Assembly (NCBI RefSeq): GCF_002913715.1
Contig: NZ_PPCE01000009.1
Span: 558,001 to 622,000 of the forward strand
Reading direction: 5' to 3'
Origin: Campylobacter concisus
GTDB taxonomy: Bacteria; Campylobacterota; Campylobacteria; Campylobacterales; Campylobacteraceae
Length of the DNA stretch: 64,000 bases
Positions 45,599 through 53,974 of the stretch are shown here, one piece after another. Position 1 is the first letter of the stretch; each line of letters opens with the position of its first letter. The notes under the pieces were generated by a model. The model saw nothing but the letters and a program-made list of their open reading frames with translations. It had not been told where the DNA came from and did no database searches. The position numbers and the translations under genes were made by a program.

Positions 45599-46179
45599 CT
45601 TTTAAATTTCTCCCACCACAAATAAGCAAAGATGAGCCCAAAGCCCTTGACTTTGCTCTCGTCAAAGACAAATTTCATCATATCTTCTCGCTTTATGAAA
45701 ACAAGCTCGATATCTTCGCCATCGACGCCACCGCCAGAATTTACCTTCATGCTCTCATCGATCTTTGCGTAAAACATCGTTTGCATATTGCCTCCAAAGC
45801 CAAAAGCACCGTATGTCATCGTGATACGCTCTATCTCTTTTAGCTCATAGCCCACTTCTTCGATCGCTTCTTCTCTGGCTGTTTGCTCTTCGCTAAGTCC
45901 TTTATCCATAAGGCCTGCGCAAAGTTCGTAAGTAAAGCCTTGCTCATTTGTTTTGATGCCTTCTTTCTCTTGTGAGTACCAAACAGCAGGACGAAACTGC
46001 TTTACAAACAAAAAGGCATCTTTTTGCTCGTGATATAAAAAAATACTAACGCTATTCATCACTTTTACGCAGTCCCAATCTCTTTGGACACCATTTTGCA
46101 TAAATTTTATCTTAAATGGCTTTAGGTATTTTGACTCACCAAGAGGTAGAATTTCTAAATTAGTTATAGTAGTATCCAT
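45595..46179 (-). CDS. Nudix hydrolase, NUDT14-like (UDP-sugar or ADP-ribose pyrophosphatase)
   Basis: A 194-residue Nudix protein. The box reads AGLMDKGLSEEQ then TAREEAIEEVGYEL (about 91-115); the arginine of the usual REUxEExGU motif is replaced as in NUDT14-type enzymes, which read EELxEECGY. These cleave UDP-glucose or ADP-ribose to a nucleoside monophosphate. Substrate is not certain. It overlaps the end of mgtE by 16 bp, so it is translated from the mgtE transcript. Confidence 0.87.
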   Translation of the reverse strand: MDTTITNLEILPLGESKYLKPFKIKFMQNGVQRDWDCVKVMNSVSIFLYHEQKDAFLFVKQFRPAVWYSQEKEGIKTNEQGFTYELCAGLMDKGLSEEQTAREEAIEEVGYELKEIERITMTYGAFGFGGNMQTMFYAKIDESMKVNSGGGVDGEDIELVFIKREDMMKFVFDESKVKGFGLIFAYLWWEKFKS

Positions 46180-47531
46180 TTTGCAAGTCCTAAAAAGCTA
46201 AAAAATCCTATCGCATCAGTAAAAGTAGTAAGAATGACGGCTGAGCCGACTGCAGGATCTATATTAAAGCGCCTTAGCGTCAAAGGTATGATCGTGCCAA
46301 AAAAGCCAGCAAAGAATAAATTTGTAACCATGCTAAGCCCGATAACAACGCCAAGCATACCTTTGTCAAACCAAACAGAGGCGATTATGCCCATTACCAC
46401 ACCAAAGATTAGTCCATTTATAAGTGAAATACTAACCTCACGTTTTAAGACATTTTTGGCATCTTTAAACTCAATCTCACCAAGTGCCAGACGGCGAACC
46501 GTAACGGCAAGCGCTTGCGTGCCGGTATTTCCGCCCATTGATGCAACTATTGGCATTAAAACAGCAAGAGCGACGTAGGCTGCTATTGTCTCGTCAAAAA
46601 GTCCGATTATAGATGAGCTAAAAAGAGCTGTTAGTAAATTTACGCCAAGCCAAACCGCACGACCACGACCAGCCTTAAAAAGCGTATCGTCCTCTTCTGA
46701 CTCGTCATCAACGCCGGCTAGGTTATAAATTTGCTCAGTTGCACTCTCTTGAATATAGTCGTGAATATCATCAGATGTGATACGACCAAGCAAAATTCCA
46801 GTGCTACTTGTAACTGCGATAACATTTAAATCGTACTCTTGAAACATATCAGCGACATTTTGCATAAGGTCCATATCATTTGCAACATGTGGCTTGTAAT
46901 GATCGATCTGTGCTGACTCGATATTTTGCTTTAGCGTCTTTGTAAAATCAAAAAGTATAAGATCTTCAAGTGGGATAGCGTATTGTAAAACGCCATTTTT
47001 ATCGATGATAAAAAGCTGAGAGATATTTTCTAGCTTGCCTTCTTGCTTTTCTCGTCTAAGTCTTGCTACTGCATTGCCAAGCTTTTCTTCAAGGTGAGCC
47101 GAAAAAAGCTCTGTTTGCATGTGAGCACCAGCTCTATCTTCTTCGTAGCTTCTAAGTCTTAAAATTTCATTTTGGTTTTCTCTATCAAGCTCGTTAAAAA
47201 GCTCTCTAGCTTTATCTTCGTCGATATCCTCGATGTATTGAAGCAAATCAGTCGCATCATCGCTCTCTAGCTCTTCAAGTGCTTCTACGATCTTTTCAGC
47301 TGGAAGTTGTTCGATCACATCTTTTAGCATATGATCAGGTAACTCAATAGCAACATCACCTAAAATTTCAGGATCTAGCTTCTCAAGATAGTGAGCAAAA
47401 AGCTCTTCATCGTGCTTTTTAAGTGTTTTTAGGTGCTGGGCTAGCTCGTAAGGTGAGAGTTCATTGTCTTCTAAATTTTCATCTAAATGCTGATCTATCA
47501 GCTCTTTTGCTTCATCTAGTTCTTGATTCAA
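46164..47531 (-). CDS. mgtE: Magnesium transporter MgtE
   Basis: A 455-residue Mg2+ channel: N-terminal helical MgtE_N domain (about 20-130), two CBS domains (about 140-260) that sense cytoplasmic Mg2+ and gate the pore, and five transmembrane helices (about 285-455) with PIVASMGGNTGTQALAV, the pore signature. Length and order fit the family. The gene is 9 bp downstream of the M23 peptidase gene and overlaps the Nudix gene. Confidence 0.96.
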   Translation of the reverse strand: MNQELDEAKELIDQHLDENLEDNELSPYELAQHLKTLKKHDEELFAHYLEKLDPEILGDVAIELPDHMLKDVIEQLPAEKIVEALEELESDDATDLLQYIEDIDEDKARELFNELDRENQNEILRLRSYEEDRAGAHMQTELFSAHLEEKLGNAVARLRREKQEGKLENISQLFIIDKNGVLQYAIPLEDLILFDFTKTLKQNIESAQIDHYKPHVANDMDLMQNVADMFQEYDLNVIAVTSSTGILLGRITSDDIHDYIQESATEQIYNLAGVDDESEEDDTLFKAGRGRAVWLGVNLLTALFSSSIIGLFDETIAAYVALAVLMPIVASMGGNTGTQALAVTVRRLALGEIEFKDAKNVLKREVSISLINGLIFGVVMGIIASVWFDKGMLGVVIGLSMVTNLFFAGFFGTIIPLTLRRFNIDPAVGSAVILTTFTDAIGFFSFLGLAKWILL

Positions 47532-47540
47532 AATTTGCCT

Positions 47541-48710
47541 TTAAAATTCTATTACGTTAGGGAAAAATTCCACTTTATGATACTCTTTTTCGTTGCTTAA
47601 AGCATTTTTTATTAGCTCATCATTTTTACTAACAACTGCTTTAAATTTAGCTGATTCTTTCTTATCCTCTAGGCTTTTAACGACCTTTATTGCACTTTCT
47701 GGATTGATAGGTTTATTGTCTCTATAAAGACCAAAATGAAGGTGTGGCCCTGTGCTCATACCGCTTGTGCCAACGTAGGCTATAAGCGTGCCTTGTTTGA
47801 CTTTTAGACCACCTTTTATGCCTTTAGCAAAGCCATTTAGGTGAGCATAAAGTGTCTCGTAGCCACCAGCATGAGAGATGATGACGGTTCTGCCATATCC
47901 GCTTTTTTGTCCGACAAATTTAACCGTACCATCGCCTGCGGCTTTGATTGGTGTACCTTTTGGAGCACCGTAGTCAACGCCAAGGTGCGCTCTATATCTT
48001 TGTAAAATAGGGTGCCATCTTTTTAGAGTAAAAGCTGATGTGATTCTAGCGTTTGCAAGAGGGCGAACTAGTAAAAATTTATCATTTTTCTTTCCGTTTT
48101 TATCATAAAATTTATCTTCAAATTTATACATGACATATCGTTTATTTTTTGTTTCTATCATCGCAGCATAGATTTCTGGAGTGCCAAAAGAGCGGCCCAT
48201 ACGTATTTTTTGATTATAAACGATAGCGATCGTATCGCCTTTGTTTATCTTTTTAAAATCAATGCCACTTCCTTTAAAAATTTCTTTAAAGCCAAGAGCT
48301 AGCGTGCCAGAGCCAGTGTAGTCAAAAATGTCTTCAGAGACTGATTTATCGACCTTTAAGGCTAAAAATTTATCCTCACTTTGATAAGAGATGGGAAGAA
48401 ATTCGAGCTTAAATTTATCATTGTCATCTCTAAAAATATGCATTTGAAGCTCGTCACTAACAGGGATTAGTACTTGTTTAGTGTTACCGTTGTCGTCTTT
48501 ATAAATTTGATACTTTGTGCCAGCGATGATCTCTTCTGTTAGCTCTTGATCTTCGGTTGCTAAGTTATAGTAAAGTGAAAGTGGGATTTTGTTTGTCTCT
48601 AAGAAATTTAAGAAGTTACTTCCATTTGGCCAGCTAAGCTCGTCGACACTTGGCTTTATAGCGTATAAATTTATAGATAATATTGCAAAAATTATAAAAA
48701 TACGAGGCAT
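47541..48710 (-). CDS. pgp3: Csd3/Pgp3-type M23 peptidoglycan peptidase
   Basis: A 389-residue exported metallopeptidase: signal peptide (about 1-17), an N-terminal inhibitory-type domain, and a C-terminal LytM/M23 domain with zinc ligands in HLGVDYGAP (His and Asp, about 244-248) and HLHFGLY (about 325-331), plus YAHLNGFA. H. pylori Csd3 (HdpA) and C. jejuni Pgp3 are DD-endo/carboxypeptidases that set helical cell shape. The divergent PgbA-like gene next to it matches H. pylori, where csd3 and pgbA are near neighbours (from memory). The lead segment before the catalytic domain suggests autoinhibition. Confidence 0.85.
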   Translation of the reverse strand: MPRIFIIFAILSINLYAIKPSVDELSWPNGSNFLNFLETNKIPLSLYYNLATEDQELTEEIIAGTKYQIYKDDNGNTKQVLIPVSDELQMHIFRDDNDKFKLEFLPISYQSEDKFLALKVDKSVSEDIFDYTGSGTLALGFKEIFKGSGIDFKKINKGDTIAIVYNQKIRMGRSFGTPEIYAAMIETKNKRYVMYKFEDKFYDKNGKKNDKFLLVRPLANARITSAFTLKRWHPILQRYRAHLGVDYGAPKGTPIKAAGDGTVKFVGQKSGYGRTVIISHAGGYETLYAHLNGFAKGIKGGLKVKQGTLIAYVGTSGMSTGPHLHFGLYRDNKPINPESAIKVVKSLEDKKESAKFKAVVSKNDELIKNALSNEKEYHKVEFFPNVIEF

Positions 48711-48786
48711 TAATGTCCTTTTAAAAAGCTGGTGGGATTTTAACTAAAACTTGCTTTAATTTTGCAAAAGATAAAGCATTTTAGGC

Positions 48787-48792
48787 TATAAT
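48787..48792 (+). promoter_or_regulatory. -10 box for the PgbA-like gene
   Basis: TATAAT in GGCTATAATCGC, 31 bp upstream of the ATG-equivalent start at 48824 (TTG), with TTAGGAG as ribosome binding site. It drives the PgbA-like and YihY genes. Confidence 0.6.
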
Positions 48793-48823
48793 CGCTCTAA
48801 AAATTTAAACTTAGGAGATATTT

Positions 48824-49546
48824 TTGAAACGTATATTTGTGATTTTATCGCTAGTTTTTGGCTTTGCTTTTGGGGCTGATTTTTCTTTAAATGAGTATAG
48901 AACTCCTATAATTAGCGTCGATAGTGATGGCACAGCGACGATAGTTGATAGTCCAGAAATTTTAATCGGCTCAAGTGGTGTTGTGCTTCATAAATTTGAC
49001 ACTGATAGCTCTATCATAGCAAGAGTTAGCGTTATCTCAAAAAATTCTGGCTTTGCTAAGATTAGATTTGAGGTGTTTGATCTACTTGAGCAAAAGGCGC
49101 TCCCGCTTCCAGGCATTGCACCTGCAAATGGCGATATGGTCGTGCTAAACTATCTTTATAACCGCTCATTAATCATCGTGCCAAATAAAGAAATTTACGA
49201 AGAGATCACATCTGCGTTTCCAAATATGATATTTATCCACCCAGATATTATAGGAGCGTATCTAAGCTACGAATACAAGCCAAATCCAAGCAGAGATGAC
49301 TTTAGAAAAATGTGTGCTCAAAGTGCAGCTGGTCTAATTTTCGTAGCGATGGATGGCAGAAGCGTTTTTGCCGATTGCCAAAGCTTTAAAGTGCTAAAAG
49401 AATTTAAAAGTGGCGAGGTTGAGTACTATCAGCTACCATTTTATACAAGAGTTAGCGACATAGACACTGTGTTTTGGAAGCTAAATAGTGAGCACATCAA
49501 CAACTACGACGCTCACTACGAAAAACTTTTTGAAGAAGATAACTGA
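48824..49546 (+). CDS. PgbA/PgbB-type plasminogen-binding N-terminal domain protein
   Basis: A 240-residue protein with a signal peptide (about 1-17) and the PGBA_N domain pattern (DFSLNEYRTPIISVDSDGTA at the mature N-terminus, later LNYLYNRSLIIVPNKEIYEE). H. pylori PgbA and PgbB bind plasminogen through a Lys-rich C-terminal tail; that tail is missing here, the protein ending shortly after YDAHYEKLFEED, so surface plasminogen binding is doubtful. The start is TTG at 48824. It is 3 bp before the YihY gene. Confidence 0.78.
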   Translation: MKRIFVILSLVFGFAFGADFSLNEYRTPIISVDSDGTATIVDSPEILIGSSGVVLHKFDTDSSIIARVSVISKNSGFAKIRFEVFDLLEQKALPLPGIAPANGDMVVLNYLYNRSLIIVPNKEIYEEITSAFPNMIFIHPDIIGAYLSYEYKPNPSRDDFRKMCAQSAAGLIFVAMDGRSVFADCQSFKVLKEFKSGEVEYYQLPFYTRVSDIDTVFWKLNSEHINNYDAHYEKLFEEDN

Positions 49547-49549
49547 TAA

Positions 49550-50371
49550 ATGAGCCGTTTGTCCTTAAGTAAGCAAAGCTTAAAAGAGTTTTTAAATTTG
49601 CTCCCAACGCTTAAGGACAAAGAGCTCTTTCACTATGCCTCAAGCCTTAGTTTTCATACGATTTTATCGATCATTCCGATACTTCTTATATCGTTTTCTA
49701 TCTTTACAAAACTGCCTAGTTTTGAGGATTATTACGCCAAAATTCAGGACTTTATATTTTCGGCTCTTTTGCCAAGTAATCAAGAGATCATCTCAAACTA
49801 CTTGCAAAATTTCTTACAAAATAGCGGAAATTTAGGCATAGTTGGCTTTGTGGCGATGATATTTACATCAGCCATGTTTTTTAGTGACTATGAATATGTA
49901 GTTTTAAAAGTGACACGTGCGAGTAAGGCTAGAGGATTTTGGTCAGCACTTAGCTCGTATTGGACGCTTATCACGCTCGCGCCACTTGGTCTTGCTGGTA
50001 GTTTCTACCTCTCAAGCCTCATTCAAGAGATGCTAAACTCAAACGTAATCACAAACTCGATAAATTTTTTAAGCATATTCCCATATCTCATCATCTGGGC
50101 GATATTTTGCATCACATATCTCATCTCAGTAAATGACGAGATAAAATTTAAGAGCGCATTTTTTAGCTCATTTGCCGCCTCGCTTGTTTGGTATATTGGC
50201 AAGTCGGCCTTTGTCTATTATGTCCTTTATAATAAAACCTATCTAAGCGTTTATGGCTCGTTTTCAGCAGTGCTTTTCTTTTTTGTCTGGATCTACATCT
50301 CGTGGATCATCTTTTTATATGGGCTAAAGCTTTGTGCTTATCTCTCAAACAGCTCCAAATTTAAAAGATAA
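49550..50371 (+). CDS. YihY/BrkB-family membrane protein
   Basis: A 273-residue protein with about six transmembrane helices and the YihY/BrkB features: YASSLSFHTILSIIPILLISFS early in the protein and the final YGSFSAVLFFFVWIYISWII before the cytoplasmic tail. The family was once called ribonuclease BN in error; its function is not settled, with transport of envelope material suggested. It is co-transcribed with the PgbA-like gene and convergent with the next gene. Confidence 0.88.
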   Translation: MSRLSLSKQSLKEFLNLLPTLKDKELFHYASSLSFHTILSIIPILLISFSIFTKLPSFEDYYAKIQDFIFSALLPSNQEIISNYLQNFLQNSGNLGIVGFVAMIFTSAMFFSDYEYVVLKVTRASKARGFWSALSSYWTLITLAPLGLAGSFYLSSLIQEMLNSNVITNSINFLSIFPYLIIWAIFCITYLISVNDEIKFKSAFFSSFAASLVWYIGKSAFVYYVLYNKTYLSVYGSFSAVLFFFVWIYISWIIFLYGLKLCAYLSNSSKFKR

Positions 50372-50384
50372 ATTTAATAGTTAG

Positions 50385-50424
50385 TACCAGCTGGCAATAT
50401 ATTTTTATAAATTTACCAGCTGGT
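50385..50424. repeat. Two palindromic CCAGCTGG copies between convergent genes
   Basis: TACCAGCTGG occurs twice (50385-50394 and 50414-50423), each containing the 8-bp palindrome CCAGCTGG, so the copies can also pair into a hairpin with a 20-base AT-rich loop. It lies after the YihY stop and is likely a bidirectional terminator, or less likely a protein-binding pair. Confidence 0.55.
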
Positions 50425-50461
50425 GTGATTTGTATTATTTTATGTAGAATATTATGTAAAA

Positions 50462-51487
50462 TCAGCGTTTAAACTCGTAAATTTCTATCTTTACTCCAAG
50501 CTCTTTGCTAAATTCTTTAGCCTTTTTCTCTAGCTCTTCTTTGTCAAAGCAGATAAGATCTATGTAAGATCGCATCTCGCCATTTGCTTCACCTATGATC
50601 TCACAAATTTCACTCTCTTTTAGCGCGTCTGAAATTTTGTTTTTGCTATCAACGCCAAACTGTATGTCGCCACCGTGAGATATGGCTAAAAAGCAAAAAT
50701 TTATGCCAAGCTCAAAAGCTTCGTTATAGGTATCGCTTGCACCGTCGTAGTATTCGTTTAGTAGCTCGCTAAGAGATGTAAATCCTGTGAAAACGTCGTC
50801 ACGTAGCTTGTTTGAACGAGGCTCTAGCTCATAGACCATAAAATTCTTAAGTGGCTCGTTTGAGGCTTCTTTGCCAAATTTCTCATCTATAAGATCGGCA
50901 AAGTCGATCAGTGGCACGCCTTTTTCTCTTGGCTCGTCTATTATCTCAAACTCTCCAAGCATATTTATCATAATCATCTCACCAACTACGTTGTCACAAA
51001 GTATGAGCGATAATGTATATGCCTTATTTTCATCTTCGCTTTTAAGCTTACTTAGAGTCTCGTTATATAGGCACATATCCACGCTTTTGTCGTTGAAATT
51101 TGCATAGACCATGACCTCATTTGCATCAACGCTTACGCCATACATCTGTATAGTAGCGACGTTTCGTGGTGCACGTGGCTTGCCAAGTGTGCAAGTAAGC
51201 TTTGCCTCATACTCTTTTGGCATACGCGATTTGATAAATTTAAGCCACAAAAGCCTATGTTTAAGTCCTTCTGGAGTGAGTACTAGATCGATCTTTCCAT
51301 TAATAAGGCCTATCATAAAAGTTGGATCAACTAAACATAAATTTAGCGCTTCTTCGGTCATTTTGCTTGCAGCTTCAAAATTTTTATCTTCTAAATTTTG
51401 TTTGATGGCGTCTAAATTTTTGCCAAACTCGCTCCAAAATTTATCAACTCTGCTTGCAAAGCTAGAGCTCTTTTTAGAAAACCACAT
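50462..51487 (-). CDS. Unknown cytoplasmic protein, 341 aa
   Basis: A 341-residue soluble acidic protein with no signal peptide or membrane segment. The N-terminal 60 residues look helical; a beta-rich middle (VATIQMYGVSVDANEVMVYANF) and the C-terminal segment SHGGDIQFGVDSKNKISDAL suggest a multi-domain protein. I do not recognise a family. It is 2 bp downstream of the phosphoesterase gene and surely co-transcribed with it. Confidence 0.75.
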   Translation of the reverse strand: MWFSKKSSSFASRVDKFWSEFGKNLDAIKQNLEDKNFEAASKMTEEALNLCLVDPTFMIGLINGKIDLVLTPEGLKHRLLWLKFIKSRMPKEYEAKLTCTLGKPRAPRNVATIQMYGVSVDANEVMVYANFNDKSVDMCLYNETLSKLKSEDENKAYTLSLILCDNVVGEMIMINMLGEFEIIDEPREKGVPLIDFADLIDEKFGKEASNEPLKNFMVYELEPRSNKLRDDVFTGFTSLSELLNEYYDGASDTYNEAFELGINFCFLAISHGGDIQFGVDSKNKISDALKESEICEIIGEANGEMRSYIDLICFDKEELEKKAKEFSKELGVKIEIYEFKR

Positions 51488-51489
51488 TT

Positions 51490-52191
51490 TTATCCTTGTT
51501 TGTTAAAATTTTCAACATTTTTTTGCGTATAAATTTTCATCGATGGAAATTCTAAGGCACTTAGCTTGTCATATCCTTCTTCATTAAAAACACATCCCGT
51601 ATCGATATTGGCGCTATTTGTATAGAGCTTAGCCTCACGCACTGGCGTGTGGCCATAGACATTAAATATGCCTTCAACTTGCATCATATCGCCTCTGCCT
51701 GATAGTACATGCCTTCTAAACTCATCTCTTGAACTATCATCATCTCTTAAAGTCCAAAATTTCCCAACAGCCGAGTGAGAGACGACCAAATGCTCGCCAT
51801 TTTGGTTTTTGTGGTCTTTAAACTCTAAATATACTGGAATGCTTTCTAAAAATTCTATGTGTCTTTGCTTGAACCCCACGCTTTGAGCTAGGTATGATCT
51901 GTATGTTTCTTCACCGCCATTATTGTAAAACCAACTTGTATCAAATGGTATTTTGTTTTTTAAAAAGAAATCTTTGTTGCTTAGCAACCTTCTTTCGTGG
52001 TTTCCCATTACCATTTTATAGTTATTTTGTATGATAAGTTCGACTACATCGCAACTAAAAAGCCCCCGATCTATCACATCTCCGACAAAGCAAATTTGTG
52101 ATTTTTCTTTGTCTGGAAACTGCTTGATAAGCTCTAAAAGTGTGTTAAAACAGCCGTGCACATCGCCTATGATATAAATTTGCTCGCTCAA
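51490..52191 (-). CDS. PPP-family metallophosphoesterase (serine/threonine phosphatase or Ap4A hydrolase-like)
   Basis: A 233-residue phosphoesterase with the complete metal-binding signature: IIGDVHGCF (about 5-13), FVGDVIDRGLFS (about 35-46) and VMGNHERR (about 61-68), and histidines near 137 and 176. This is the small PPP group (PrpA/PrpE, ApaH-like). Whether it removes protein phosphate or cleaves Ap4A cannot be told. It precedes the 341-residue unknown gene by 2 bp. The ribosome binding site AAAGGAG is strong. Confidence 0.9.
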   Translation of the reverse strand: MSEQIYIIGDVHGCFNTLLELIKQFPDKEKSQICFVGDVIDRGLFSCDVVELIIQNNYKMVMGNHERRLLSNKDFFLKNKIPFDTSWFYNNGGEETYRSYLAQSVGFKQRHIEFLESIPVYLEFKDHKNQNGEHLVVSHSAVGKFWTLRDDDSSRDEFRRHVLSGRGDMMQVEGIFNVYGHTPVREAKLYTNSANIDTGCVFNEEGYDKLSALEFPSMKIYTQKNVENFNKQG

Positions 52192-52348
52192 TTTTTCTCC
52201 TTTGTGCCAAATTTTAGTCTATTAAGCTTAAAAATGTAGTGTTAAGAAAACACTTTTATATAGCTGTACTATATTGGCGTAATGCTAGCGATATAATAAA
52301 GTTAAAACCTAGTAAAAGATATTTAAAATTTAAGGAATTTAAAGCAGA

Positions 52349-52366
52349 AGGGAGCCTAGGCTCCCT
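52349..52366 (-). terminator. Palindromic terminator after the aldehyde dehydrogenase gene
   Basis: An 18-base perfect palindrome (AGGGAGCCT with its complement) 4 bp beyond the stop of the minus-strand gene. The minus-strand transcript continues into TTCTGCTTTAAAT, a modest U tract. Confidence 0.65.
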
Positions 52367-52370
52367 AAAA

Positions 52371-53846
52371 TCATTGTGCGTAAAAGCCGCTAACCTTGCC
52401 GGTTAAGTCAATCATGATGTTTTTCATCTGAGTGTAGTGCTCAAGTATGATCTTGTGCGTCTCACGGCCGATACCTGAGTTTTTATATCCACCAAATGGG
52501 CTGCCTGCTGGGATTTGATTATAGGTGTTGATCCAGACTCTACCAGTCTCCATAGACCTTGCCACGCGAAGTGCTTTTGTGATGTCTTGTGTGAAAATTC
52601 CGCCACCTAGGCCGTATTCGCTGTCATTTACCATTTTGATAAGCTCGGCTTCATCTTTAAATTTAATGACAACGCCAACCGGGCCAAAAATTTCTTCTTG
52701 CGCCACTCTCATATCATTTGTCACATCAACTAGCAACGTTGGCTCGACAAATGCGCCCTTGTCGCAACCATTTGCTGTGTAGGCTTTGCCACCGACTGCC
52801 ACTTTTGCGCCTTCTTTTTTGCCGATCTCGACGTAGTTTAAGATTTGCTCAGCTTGTTTTTTATTGATTTGTGAGCCCATTTGAGTGCTAGGATCAAGTG
52901 GATCGCCAACTTTTATGGTGCTAAATTTCTTAACCGCAGCTTCTATAAATTTGTTATAAAAGCTCTCTTCTACGAAAATTCTTGATCCTGCGCAGCAAAC
53001 TTGACCTTGGTTAAACAAAATGCCAAGCTGAAGGCCATCAAGCGCTTTGTCTAAATTTGCGTCGCTAAAGAAGATATTTGCGCTCTTGCCGCCAAGCTCA
53101 AGTGTAGCTGGGATGATACGGCGAGCCGCAGCTATGGCGATATCTCGGCCTATCTCGGTTGAGCCAGTAAATGCTAGCTTATCAAGGCCTGGATGATTTT
53201 TGATCCATTCGCCACTCTTGCTACCTTTGCCAGTTATGATGTTTATTAAACCTTTTGGCAAAATTTTATCTATTAGTCTAAATAGCTCAAGCACGCTTAG
53301 GCTTGTCTCACTTGAAGGTTTAAACACGCTCGCATCGCCTGCTGCGATCACTGGAGCTAGCTTCCAAGCTGCCATTAAAAATGGGAAATTCCAAGGCACG
53401 ATCTGACCCACAACGCCTATTGGCTCGCGTAAAACGATAGAGAGCTGTTTCTCATCAAGTACGTTTGCACTGCCTTCTTCACCCATGATGACGCCAGCAA
53501 AGTACCTAAAATGCTCTGCCGCAAAAGGAATATCAACATTTAGCGTCTCGCGGATCGGCTTGCCGTTGTCCATGCTCTCAACTTTTGCCAAGTGCTCTTT
53601 GTTTTCATCAATGATATCAGCGATCTTGTTTAGTAGCTTTGCACGCTCGCTAATTGTAGTATGTTTAAATTTCTTAAAAGCCTCACGTGCAGCACGTACA
53701 GCGTCATTTACATCTTCTTCGGTAGCATCAGCGATCTTTGCAAGGTGCTCGCCGTTTGCTGGATTTTTTGCATCAAGTGTAGCACCGTCTTTTGCGTCAC
53801 GCCACTCACCATTTATGAAAAGCCCATATTTTTCTAGTAGTTTCAT
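52371..53846 (-). CDS. NAD(P)-dependent aldehyde dehydrogenase
   Basis: A 491-residue class-I-like aldehyde dehydrogenase. PWNFPFLMAAWKLAPVIAAG binds the cofactor, the general base is Glu250 in LELGGKSANI and the nucleophile is Cys284 in FNQGQVCCAGSR. The C-terminal WINTYNQIPAGSPFGGYKNSGIGRE is typical. Close relatives oxidise acetaldehyde or chloroacetaldehyde to the acid; the exact substrate is unknown. Monocistronic with its own -10 box and a palindromic terminator. Confidence 0.95.
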   Translation of the reverse strand: MKLLEKYGLFINGEWRDAKDGATLDAKNPANGEHLAKIADATEEDVNDAVRAAREAFKKFKHTTISERAKLLNKIADIIDENKEHLAKVESMDNGKPIRETLNVDIPFAAEHFRYFAGVIMGEEGSANVLDEKQLSIVLREPIGVVGQIVPWNFPFLMAAWKLAPVIAAGDASVFKPSSETSLSVLELFRLIDKILPKGLINIITGKGSKSGEWIKNHPGLDKLAFTGSTEIGRDIAIAAARRIIPATLELGGKSANIFFSDANLDKALDGLQLGILFNQGQVCCAGSRIFVEESFYNKFIEAAVKKFSTIKVGDPLDPSTQMGSQINKKQAEQILNYVEIGKKEGAKVAVGGKAYTANGCDKGAFVEPTLLVDVTNDMRVAQEEIFGPVGVVIKFKDEAELIKMVNDSEYGLGGGIFTQDITKALRVARSMETGRVWINTYNQIPAGSPFGGYKNSGIGRETHKIILEHYTQMKNIMIDLTGKVSGFYAQ

Positions 53847-53878
53847 ACTTTTCTCCTTTATTAAGATTTTGTAAAAGG

Positions 53879-53884
53879 ATTATA
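53879..53884 (-). promoter_or_regulatory. -10 box for the aldehyde dehydrogenase gene
   Basis: On the minus strand TATAAT about 33 bp before the ATG at 53846; AAAGGAGAAAAGT follows as the ribosome binding site. Confidence 0.6.
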
Positions 53885-53974
53885 ATATTAATAAAATTTA
53901 TCAAAAATAAATTTTGGACATAAATTCTATTTTTTAATAAATTTTATTGTTTAGAGTAGGATGATTTTTTAAAT

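Noticed and set aside
50462..51487. Assigning a toxin or immunity function to the 341-aa protein
   Set aside because: No motif supports it; it is simply an unrecognised gene paired with a phosphoesterase.
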